DNA of 64,000 bases from Winogradskya humida (GTDB lineage Bacteria > Actinomycetota > Actinomycetes > Mycobacteriales > Micromonosporaceae). The notes under the pieces are model-generated. The model worked only from the letters and a program-made list of their open reading frames with translations, ran no database searches and was not told the origin of the DNA. Shown in pieces: positions 25,769 through 32,887 of the stretch (the stretch's first letter is position 1; every line of letters begins with the position of its first letter). The stretch covers positions 84,438-148,437 of the forward strand of contig NZ_BOMN01000111.1 of the NCBI RefSeq assembly GCF_016862215.1, written 5' to 3'. Made by a program: the position numbers and the translations under genes.

Positions 25769-26803
25769 CTCCCGGTCCGCGGCCGGGGCGGAACAGTCGT
25801 TCTTTCCCACGGCCGGAAGGTTCCCTGTCGAGAAGCCGGATCGGATGCCGGCTGCGGCGAGGTCGATCAGGTCGCGGGAGCTCAGGTGCAGGGTGTCGCG
25901 GGCGCGCTGGTACTCCTGGAGGAGGCTGGTGCCGAACATCGGTGGGTCGTCACTGGCGAGGACGACGGGTACCCCGCTGCTGAGCAGGCCGGGTAGCGGG
26001 TGCTCGGCCAGGGACGGCACCGCGCCGGTGGCCACGTTGCTGGACGGGCAGATCTCCAGGGCGATGTTGTGTTCTATGAGGTGCTCCAGCAGGAGCGGGT
26101 CGTGCGCGGCGGCGATTCCGTGCCCAATGCGCTCCGCGCCGAGATCGCGGACCGCCGCCCAGACTTCGCCGGGGCCGGTGGTCTCTCCGGCGTGCGGGAC
26201 GCTGTGCAACCCCGCCGCGCGCGCCGCGGCGAACACGTCACGGTAGTCGGACCGGCGTACGCCTTGCTCCGGTCCGCCGAGGCCGAATCCCACCAGGCCT
26301 GGTGGCGGGTGTCGGAGTGCGGCATCGAGGGTGGACTGCGCACCCGCCGGGCCATCACTGCTGGAGATGTCGTATACCCAGGCCAGTTCGACACCGGTGC
26401 CGGCGCGGACCGCACGCGCGCCGGCACCCAGAGCCTCTGCCAGCTCGGCGGGATGGATGCCGGCGACTGTGTGCGTGACAGGGGTGACCGTCACCTCGGC
26501 GTAGACGACACCCTGTTCGCTGAGGTCGGCTCCCAGCCCCAGCACCAGGGCCTCGATGTCCTGCGGGGTGCGGACCAGTGCGCTCACCGCGGTGTAGACC
26601 CGCAGGAAGTGGGCGAAGTCCCGGAAGGCGTAGAAATCGGCCAGTTGCCGCAGGTCCGTGGGCACTCCGGCGCCGGGGTGGCGGGCGGCGAGACCCACGA
26701 CGGTGTGCGGCGCCGCCGACCCGACCAGGTGCACGTGCAGGTCCGCTTTGGGGAGCGCGATTAGGTCCTCATCGGACAACATGCCCTGAGCCGCCGGTGA
26801 CAT
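25715..26803 (-). CDS. Adenosine deaminase family protein
   Basis: 362-residue metal-dependent amidohydrolase. Zn ligands and catalytic residues are seen in KADLHVHLVGS, VPHAGE (catalytic Glu), RIGHGIAA and LASDDPPMF. It deaminates adenosine or a related nucleoside. The last 35 or so residues, Gly/Ala/Asp-rich, do not look like a normal family C-terminus and partly read antisense through the DUF6766-like remnant, suggesting the 3' end was altered by the rearrangement. Usual size about 340. It is divergent from the flavin reductase gene across 170 bp in which I see nothing specific. Confidence 0.85.
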   Translation of the reverse strand: MSPAAQGMLSDEDLIALPKADLHVHLVGSAAPHTVVGLAARHPGAGVPTDLRQLADFYAFRDFAHFLRVYTAVSALVRTPQDIEALVLGLGADLSEQGVVYAEVTVTPVTHTVAGIHPAELAEALGAGARAVRAGTGVELAWVYDISSSDGPAGAQSTLDAALRHPPPGLVGFGLGGPEQGVRRSDYRDVFAAARAAGLHSVPHAGETTGPGEVWAAVRDLGAERIGHGIAAAHDPLLLEHLIEHNIALEICPSSNVATGAVPSLAEHPLPGLLSSGVPVVLASDDPPMFGTSLLQEYQRARDTLHLSSRDLIDLAAAGIRSGFSTGNLPAVGKNDCSAPAADRESAFDAGGRVGGADRLGL

Positions 26804-26973
26804 CGTGTGCCGCTCTCAGCCGAGGAGTCGCCCCTGCGCGTGTCGATCCGGGGCCTGACCGCAGCAACATAACCTGCCGATCGGATGGACGGAAGTAGCG
26901 CAATCTCGAAGGTCTCACGTCGCGTCGTACGGGCCAGGCTGAACGAGAAGACGGGCTAAGACTGGGGGACGAC

Positions 26974-27489
26974 GTGAGCGGGCACGCCGTACGGTCAGGG
27001 GACCGCATCGACGACCGGGCGCTGCGCGATGCCTTCGGGGCCTTCCCGACCGGGGTAACGGTGGTCACCGTCGGGGCGCCGGTCGCGCACGGTATGACGG
27101 CGAACTCCTTCACCGCGGTGTCGCTGTCGCCGCCTCTGCTGCTGATCTGCGTACATCGGCAGGCCTTGATGCACGGGTTGCTCGGTATCGGCACCGCCTT
27201 CGGCATCTCCGTGCTGGCCGAGGACCAGCGCGGGCTTGCCGGCTATTTCAGCGACCGCAGCAGGCCCGGGGGCACGGCACAGTTCCACGATGCGGCAACG
27301 GTTGCCGGCCGGTGCACGGGCGTTCCTCTCATCGCGCATGCGCTCGCTCAGTTCGAGTGCGAGGTCCGGCACCGGCACGACGGGGGTGATCACACCATCG
27401 TCGTGGGTGGGGTGCTCTCGCTGCACCGGGCGGACGGCGAACCGCTCATCTTCCGGTCCGGGCGCTACGGCACCACCAACGCGCACTGA
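26974..27489 (+). CDS. Flavin reductase (HpaC/E6-like)
   Basis: 171-residue flavin-reductase-like domain protein: FGAFPTGVTVVTVGAPVAHGMTANSFTAVSLSPPLLLICV, FGISVLAEDQ, and C-terminal VVGGVLSLHRADGEPLIFRSGRYG. It supplies reduced flavin to a partner monooxygenase. GTG start lies behind GGGGGACGAC. Enediyne clusters often encode such a reductase (for example SgcE6 of C-1027), but no FADH2-dependent monooxygenase is seen in this window, so its link to the cluster is uncertain. Confidence 0.88.
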   Translation: MSGHAVRSGDRIDDRALRDAFGAFPTGVTVVTVGAPVAHGMTANSFTAVSLSPPLLLICVHRQALMHGLLGIGTAFGISVLAEDQRGLAGYFSDRSRPGGTAQFHDAATVAGRCTGVPLIAHALAQFECEVRHRHDGGDHTIVVGGVLSLHRADGEPLIFRSGRYGTTNAH

Positions 27490-27541
27490 GCACCCCGCAG
27501 ACGCCCGTCGCATCCCACTGAAGCAGTGTAAGGGAGGACCC

Positions 27542-28486
27542 ATGTCTCAGACCACCCGAACAACCGCCAGCTCGGTCCAGCCGCGTGACCGGCGCCCGAC
27601 CCGTACCGGATGGATCGTTGCGGGCAGCGTGGCCGCCGGTCTGCTGATGGCGTTGTTGTGGTCGTTCGAGCTGGTCGACTCGGTGATCGGTGCGAATGTG
27701 GCCGACACCGTGCTCGGCCATGACGCCAAGCAGGATCCCATCGCGGGTACGGTCGCCGCCCTGGCTTTCGCGTTCGTCTCCGGGTTCGCCGGCACGTTCA
27801 CAGCCTGCAACATCGCCATGGTGGCGGCCGTCGGGCCGATGAGCCGGTTGGAGCTCCCCGACGGTCCCCGGGCGGGGGCGGGATGGCGCGTCCTGTTGCG
27901 CCCCTTGGGACTGCTGGCCGCGGGAATGGTGGCGGTGTCGGCGTGTTACGGCTTCGCCGGTGTGCTGCTGGGTGAACGGCTGCCGCAGCTGTCCACCGAT
28001 CGCGTCGGTGATTTCCCGGTCCGGTTGATCCAGTCGTCCGTGGTGTTCGGCGTCATCGGGCTCGCTCTGATCTATCTGGGACTGGCCGCTCTCGGTGTGC
28101 TGCCCGACGTGTTCCGGCGTCGTCCCGCGGCGCGTGTGGTCACACTGGGCGCTCTTATCGGCGGATTCCTCATCGGCCGCCCGTACCCGTTGTTCAACAA
28201 GTTGTTCCATTGGGCGGTGGACGAGGGGAATCCGTTCTACGGCGCACTGGCCTTCGTGCTGCAGTCACTGGGCAACATCCTGGTGGTATCCGTCGCGTTC
28301 GCCCTGCTTCTCCTGGTGACCCGGGGCCGTTTCGTGAGCTGGCTGGCCCGCAGCCCGCGTGCTACGGCGATCGTCACGGGTGGGTTGCTGCTGGCGCTCG
28401 GCGTCTTCACGGTCGTCTACTGGGATCTGCGCGTACCGTCGAACTTCGGGGGTGGCTGGTTCCCTGTCATGCCCTACAACCGCTGA
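27542..28486 (+). CDS. Polytopic membrane protein, function unknown
   Basis: 314 residues, about seven hydrophobic segments. The ATG at 27542 follows GGGAGGA. One membrane Cys lies in FAGTFTACNIAMVAAVGPM and another in AVSACYGFAG. The later motif is GGFLIGRPYPLFNKLF. The intramembrane Cys pair and Pro recall CcdA/DsbD-type reductant-transfer proteins, but the similarity is weak. Gene ends convergent with and overlapping the RmlA-like gene by 13 bases. It is downstream of the flavin reductase by 52 bases and may share its operon. Confidence 0.7.
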   Translation: MSQTTRTTASSVQPRDRRPTRTGWIVAGSVAAGLLMALLWSFELVDSVIGANVADTVLGHDAKQDPIAGTVAALAFAFVSGFAGTFTACNIAMVAAVGPMSRLELPDGPRAGAGWRVLLRPLGLLAAGMVAVSACYGFAGVLLGERLPQLSTDRVGDFPVRLIQSSVVFGVIGLALIYLGLAALGVLPDVFRRRPAARVVTLGALIGGFLIGRPYPLFNKLFHWAVDEGNPFYGALAFVLQSLGNILVVSVAFALLLLVTRGRFVSWLARSPRATAIVTGGLLLALGVFTVVYWDLRVPSNFGGGWFPVMPYNR

Positions 28487-29379
28487 CGGCCGGATCCGGT
28501 GACGGGCCGGGTCACCGGGCCGGGGCTGAGTATTGCGAGCAGGTAGTCGCGGTATCTGCGGGCACGGGGTTCCGCGGCCAGCCTGACGAGCTGGTCGTCG
28601 TCGATGAGACCGGCCTGCCAGGCCGCCTCCTCGACACAGCCGACCCGGATGCCGCAGCGGCGCTGAACGGCTGCGACGTAGCGGGCCGCCCGTTCGAGAT
28701 CGTCGAACGTGCCGGCGTCGATCCAGGCCGTTCCGGCGGGTAGCGGGGACACCGTGAGGGTTCCCCGGTCGAGATAGCGCCGGTGCAGGGAGGTTATCTC
28801 GACCTCGCCGCGCGTTGCCGGCCGCAGGTCCCGGGCGATGGCCACGGCGTTCGCGTCGAAGTGGTACAGCCCCGTCACCGCATGAGGTGAGCGTGGCCGG
28901 TCGGGCTTCTCCTGCACGGAGAGCACCCGGCCGGTACGGTCGCTCTCCACCACGCCGTACCGCCGGGGATCACTGACCCGTGCCGAGACCAGCCGGGCGC
29001 CGGCGCCCGGACCTGGGAAGTCCGCGGGCAATGGGCCGTGGAAGACGTTGTCGCCCAGCGCCATCAGCACGGGCCGGTCGGCGATGAACCGCTCGCCCAG
29101 GACGAGTGTCCGGGCTATGCCGTCGGGGTGTGCCTGCACCGCGTACGTCAAGGACACGCCCCACTGCCGGCCATCTCCCAGCAGTCGCCGGTAGGCGGCG
29201 ATATGGGGCGGGGCTGTGACGATCAGGATGTCGCGGACGCCGAGGCTCAGCAGGGTGGACAGCGGGTAGTAGATCATCGGCTTGTCGTGGACCGGCAGCA
29301 GATGCTTCGACACGGTGCGGGTCAGTGGGAAAAGCCGGGTGCCGGTGCCCCCGGCGAGCAACAGGGCACGTGCGGTCAT
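28474..29379 (-). CDS. rmlA: Glucose-1-phosphate thymidylyltransferase (RmlA-like)
   Basis: 301-residue sugar-1-phosphate nucleotidyltransferase. The signature is LLLAGGTGTRLFPLTRTVSKHLLPV with the catalytic Arg and Lys, then MALGDNVFHG (metal-binding Asp), VSVQEKPDRP-like VLSVQEKPDRP, VTGLYHFD and AWIDAGTFDDL. It makes dTDP-glucose, the entry to deoxysugar biosynthesis. Its ATG overlaps the propeller-like gene stop (ATGA). No RmlB or later deoxysugar gene is in the window, so the sugar attached by the glycosyltransferase at 41.1 kb must be completed by genes elsewhere. Confidence 0.9.
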   Translation of the reverse strand: MTARALLLAGGTGTRLFPLTRTVSKHLLPVHDKPMIYYPLSTLLSLGVRDILIVTAPPHIAAYRRLLGDGRQWGVSLTYAVQAHPDGIARTLVLGERFIADRPVLMALGDNVFHGPLPADFPGPGAGARLVSARVSDPRRYGVVESDRTGRVLSVQEKPDRPRSPHAVTGLYHFDANAVAIARDLRPATRGEVEITSLHRRYLDRGTLTVSPLPAGTAWIDAGTFDDLERAARYVAAVQRRCGIRVGCVEEAAWQAGLIDDDQLVRLAAEPRARRYRDYLLAILSPGPVTRPVTGSGRQRL

Positions 29380-30014
29380 GAGCCTTGGACCAACCCGGGC
29401 AGGGCCACGGCGCAGAGCCGTAGATCGCGGTGGTCGCAGTACCACACCCACTCGCCGTCCCAGGTCAGGCCGGCCGGGTTGCCGACGACGGAGTACGTCA
29501 CGAGCTCGCGTCCGCTGTCGATGTCGACAACGGTGAGGGTGGCGCCCGCGTGATCGGCGTACAGCAGGAACCGGTCGGTCACGGTGAGCCCTGCCACGGG
29601 CCGGCTCACCGGGATCGTGTGCAGCAGGGCGCCTTCCCGATTGCGCAGCTCCACCTGGAGCAGGTCCTCGTAGCCCAGCCAGAGGCCGTCCCCGGTTGCT
29701 TCCAGGCCGCACAGCTTGCGGCCCGGGCGGGGGTTGGCGATGTCGTACTCGAGGTGCCCGGTGGCCGGGTCGACGACGCGCAGCACGCGTTCGGCGGTGG
29801 CCACCTGAAGGAGCTTGCCGCCGAGGGTGGTGAGATCGGTCCGGACCCCGGCGCAGGGGACGGTGCGCACCGCCGTTCCGGAGACCGGATCGATCGCGCA
29901 GATGCGTTGCGAGGATGCCTCGGAGTACCACAGGTATTCGCCGGACCACGTCAGACCGCAGAGCTGCAGTCCGCGTACCCGGATGTCGCGGGTGGTGTTG
30001 ACCAGCATCGGCAT
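29376..30014 (-). CDS. Five-repeat beta-propeller-like protein, paralogue 1
   Basis: 212 residues made of about five 40-residue repeats with the pattern CGLTW.GE.LWYS........IDP.SG. Examples are CGLTWSGEYLWYSE, RTDLTTLGGKLLQV, CGLEATGDGLWLGY and PAGLTWDGEWVWYCDH. This pattern suggests propeller blades, as in glutamine-cyclotransferase- or Vgb-lyase-like folds, but five blades is short and no catalytic set is visible. No signal peptide, so cytoplasmic. It is coupled to rmlA and paralogous to the protein at 36.3-37.0 kb. Function unknown; binding or lyase activity are possibilities. Confidence 0.7.
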   Translation of the reverse strand: MPMLVNTTRDIRVRGLQLCGLTWSGEYLWYSEASSQRICAIDPVSGTAVRTVPCAGVRTDLTTLGGKLLQVATAERVLRVVDPATGHLEYDIANPRPGRKLCGLEATGDGLWLGYEDLLQVELRNREGALLHTIPVSRPVAGLTVTDRFLLYADHAGATLTVVDIDSGRELVTYSVVGNPAGLTWDGEWVWYCDHRDLRLCAVALPGLVQGS

Positions 30015-30051
30015 CGTAACCCCCGGAGTCCGTGCCTGCGACGGGCCCAGT

Positions 30052-30093
30052 CGTCCGCGTCCCTCCCCGGCTGACCGGGAAGGGACGCGGACG
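30052..30093 (-). terminator. Hairpin terminator after the 405-residue gene
   Basis: 19-base arms (30052-30070, 30075-30093) around CTGA with one mismatch, immediately downstream of the leftward 405-residue gene. It implies that gene is monocistronic and that the propeller/rmlA pair has its own promoter or depends on read-through. Confidence 0.7.
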
Positions 30094-30103
30094 GAGCGCG
30101 ATC

Positions 30104-31321
30104 TCAGATGTTGACCGCGGCAGTCTCGCCGACGATCGCCTCGCGCATCACCAGGGTGACACCGGTCAGCCGGCCGCGTGCCTGGCCGTCCGTGGTGACC
30201 AGTGCCGTGTCCGTGCCGTCGAGCGACAGCTCGGTGCCCGTGGCGTCCATGTCACGCAGCTTGCCGTTGATGTGGACCGCGTTCGTCGCGTACAGCGTCT
30301 CGCGCGGCGTCACAAGTTCGAACTCGGCGTCGATGTGCAGGTCGCTGGGGAAGCTGACGCGGCTGAGGCTGTCCTCGGAGCCGGTGCCCAGCGTTCCGCC
30401 GGAGACCCGCGGCCAGCTGGCGCGCAGCATGACCCGGCCACCGAGTTCGGGGCTGTGTCCGACAACCGCGACCCGGGCGAGCTGGGCGAGCACGCCCGGT
30501 CCCTCGGTGTGCTTGTCGGGGCCGAACAGCAGGACCTCGGCGCCACCGGCCTTGAGGTGATCACCGGCGAGGTCGACGTGCACGGTCTTGCCGTTGAACT
30601 CCAGCGAGATCCGGCCCTCCAAGCTGGTCTGCATGATCATTGAGGGATCGACCAGCATGGACATGCAGGGCCCGGCGCTCGGTGCGAAGAACAGGTTCGG
30701 CGTGATACCGACCGGCTCGTTGTTGTCGTTCGACGGGTACCACGCCTCGGGGAGGGTGGTGCCGCGAACGACGTTGACCGCCTGCGCGACCTCGAACGGG
30801 CCGTCACCGCGTGGCTTTCCGTTGTACGGCCCGGTCAGTGGCTTCTTGAACGGCGGCACGCTGTCGACGACACCGTAGATGTCGATGACGTTGCGGTGCG
30901 CCAGCCGCAGCGTGCTCGACTCCAGGATGCCGAACCGGCGGATGTAGAACTCGGCGGGGAAGTTCTTGCCCGGCACGATCTGGCGCACGTGACCGCTGTT
31001 GGGCAGGAACGGGTTGGACAGGACCTGGATCCGGTCGTCAAGCTCGTAGCTGAAGCCCTTGATGCCGACCTCGGGGGCGCTGATGAGCTCGGTCTCGAAC
31101 TCGGCGTAGCCCTTCTCGTCGACCTTGTGCTCGAAGCCCGGCATGGGCCACTTGTTCAGCTGGACGAACCCGGACAGGTTGATCGTCTCACGACGCCCTG
31201 AGTAGTAGTCGTCACCGAACACCACCGTCGCCGCCGCCAGGATGTGCGGACGGATGGGCTTCGGTTCGAGATTCAGCGACTCGTACGTCTCGCGCACACC
31301 GCTCAACGCGAACACCTCCAT
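30104..31321 (-). CDS. Unrecognised 405-residue protein
   Basis: No family recognised. The sequence is beta-rich with many Gly, Asp and Pro residues and no signal peptide or membrane helix. Distinct stretches are HILAAATVVFGDDYYSG, GFSYELDDRIQVLSNPFLP, FAPSAGPCMSMLVDPSM and TPRETLYATNAVHINGK. The ATG at 31321 is chosen; a TTG at 31390 would add 23 Lys/aromatic-rich residues encoded by AT-rich promoter-like DNA and seems less likely. It is divergent from the class V aminotransferase gene and ended by its own hairpin. Position inside the enediyne cluster suggests a pathway role. Confidence 0.75.
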   Translation of the reverse strand: MEVFALSGVRETYESLNLEPKPIRPHILAAATVVFGDDYYSGRRETINLSGFVQLNKWPMPGFEHKVDEKGYAEFETELISAPEVGIKGFSYELDDRIQVLSNPFLPNSGHVRQIVPGKNFPAEFYIRRFGILESSTLRLAHRNVIDIYGVVDSVPPFKKPLTGPYNGKPRGDGPFEVAQAVNVVRGTTLPEAWYPSNDNNEPVGITPNLFFAPSAGPCMSMLVDPSMIMQTSLEGRISLEFNGKTVHVDLAGDHLKAGGAEVLLFGPDKHTEGPGVLAQLARVAVVGHSPELGGRVMLRASWPRVSGGTLGTGSEDSLSRVSFPSDLHIDAEFELVTPRETLYATNAVHINGKLRDMDATGTELSLDGTDTALVTTDGQARGRLTGVTLVMREAIVGETAAVNI

Positions 31322-31422
31322 GAGCTTGGCAATCTGTGGCCCGACTGGGGCCCGTGGCCAAAAACTATATTTTTTTAAAGCTTGGGTCAACGGCCATGAC
31401 TTCCGATGGTGCGGTCGAAAGC

Positions 31423-31460
31423 CTTTATTCAGCGATTGGATAGCGTCGCTATCAATAAAG
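31423..31460. promoter_or_regulatory. Nested inverted repeats in a divergent promoter region
   Basis: The outer repeat CTTTATT/AATAAAG encloses the palindrome GATAGCG-T-CGCTATC (31439-31453). The surrounding 31322-31545 gap is strongly AT-rich (runs of A/T near 31366-31380, and ATTATCGTATGGTAATG near 31490) in a 70% GC context. It is a good candidate for the operator/promoter controlling the 405-residue gene and the rightward operon from 31546. Confidence 0.5.
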
Positions 31461-31545
31461 TCAGGGCATCACTCGTGATCAATTTACTTGATTATCGTAT
31501 GGTAATGTCGATCGAGTTCGCCGTCGCGGATCAGAAGGAGCAGCA

Positions 31546-32865
31546 GTGCTGCAGCGAGATGCAACCGTGGCAGAAAATCCCGGAACCGAGCCGTCCCCTT
31601 CGGTGCTGCGCACCGCGTCATGGGATCGGATCAGAGACCTCTTCCCGCTCGACAGCGGCACGGCACACCTCAACTCCGGCACCGTCGGCGTGATGCCGCA
31701 CGACGTGCTGGACACCTACACCCGGGTGACCCGGGAGTGGACCGGGAGCCTGGCCAACATCTACCCACCGAGCCTTTACCCGGAGTACCGAGCCGCGATC
31801 GCGTCCGACTTCGGTGTCGCCCAGGACGAGATGGTCATCTGCCACAACGCCACCGAGGGCATGGCCCGCGTGGTCGCCGGCCTCGACTTCCGGCCCGGCG
31901 ACGAAGTGCTGACCACCACCCATGAATGCTTCTCCGTGCTGTCCAACCTCAACCTCGCCCACAACCGGTACGGCGTCGAGGTGCACAAGCTGACCCTGCC
32001 GACCGGCTACGACGTGACCACCGAGGAGATCCTGCACCTGTTCGAGTCGGCGATCACGCCGCGGACCAGGGCGATGTTCTTCGCCGGGGTCACCCTGTTC
32101 GGCGGCGTCCGGATGCCGGTCCGCGAACTCTGCACGATGGCGCAACGCCGGGGCATCATCACGGTGGTGGACGGCGCCCTGCTGCCCGGCATGATCGACA
32201 CCGACCTGCGCCGGCTCGGCGTCGACTTCCTGGTCGGCTCCGGGTCCAAATGGCAGTGCGGCCCGCTCGGCACCGGCCTGCTCTACGTCCGTAACCGGGT
32301 CACCCCCGCCAATCCGCTGCCGTTGCCGACGTTCTGGCCGGTCATCTCCACGTGGTACCCCCTGGAGGGGGCACCACCACCGCGTTCGCACCCGGACACG
32401 AGTGCCACCAACAACATCGGCGACTACCTGCAGAGCGCCGGAAGTGCCAGCGTGGCCCGCGCAGCCGCTCTCGCCCGGGCGTGCGAGGTCTGGAACCTGA
32501 TCGGCCGCTCCCGCATCGAGGAACGGATCCTGAGCCTCGGCCGGTATGCCAAGCGTCGCATCGCCGAGGAGCTCGGGCCCGGGGCGCTGTATTCACCCAC
32601 CGCGGACGAGCGGCTCAACTCCCCGCTCACGACGTTCAACCCGTTCCGTGATCCCGCCGACGCATACGACGGCATGAAGTTCGAGACGCTGATCGCCCGG
32701 CTCGAGCACGAGGACCGGGTCTGGATCCGCTGGGTCGAGTTCGACGTGCCGGGATCGGCGCGGATGCGATACGCGGCCCGCTTCTGCACCCACCTGTTCA
32801 ACTCGGAGGACGACGTCGACCGAGCGCTGCTGGCCGTGGTGCGGCTGGCAACGGAGCTGTCCTGA
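31546..32865 (+). CDS. Class V aminotransferase-fold PLP enzyme (isopenicillin-N-epimerase/NifS-like)
   Basis: 439 residues. Features are FPLDSGTAHLNSGTVGVMP at the N-terminus, CHNATEGMARVVAGLDF (cofactor phosphate loop), TVVDGALLPGMIDTDL (Asp to pyridine N) and VGSGSKWQCGPLGTGLLYV with the PLP Lys. The GTG start is six bases after AAGGAG. The fold includes cysteine desulfurases, C-S lyases and epimerases. A sulfur-donating role would fit an enediyne with a thio-trigger, but no desulfurase Cys loop can be assigned by eye. First gene of a rightward operon with the two solute-binding-protein homologues. Confidence 0.85.
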   Translation: MLQRDATVAENPGTEPSPSVLRTASWDRIRDLFPLDSGTAHLNSGTVGVMPHDVLDTYTRVTREWTGSLANIYPPSLYPEYRAAIASDFGVAQDEMVICHNATEGMARVVAGLDFRPGDEVLTTTHECFSVLSNLNLAHNRYGVEVHKLTLPTGYDVTTEEILHLFESAITPRTRAMFFAGVTLFGGVRMPVRELCTMAQRRGIITVVDGALLPGMIDTDLRRLGVDFLVGSGSKWQCGPLGTGLLYVRNRVTPANPLPLPTFWPVISTWYPLEGAPPPRSHPDTSATNNIGDYLQSAGSASVARAAALARACEVWNLIGRSRIEERILSLGRYAKRRIAEELGPGALYSPTADERLNSPLTTFNPFRDPADAYDGMKFETLIARLEHEDRVWIRWVEFDVPGSARMRYAARFCTHLFNSEDDVDRALLAVVRLATELS

Positions 32866-32887
32866 CCCTGTCATCACGGAGGCATCG

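Noticed and set aside
31322..31390. Extending the 405-residue protein to the TTG at 31390
   Set aside because: The extra segment is AT-rich promoter-like DNA and lacks a ribosome-binding site; ATG 31321 fits better.
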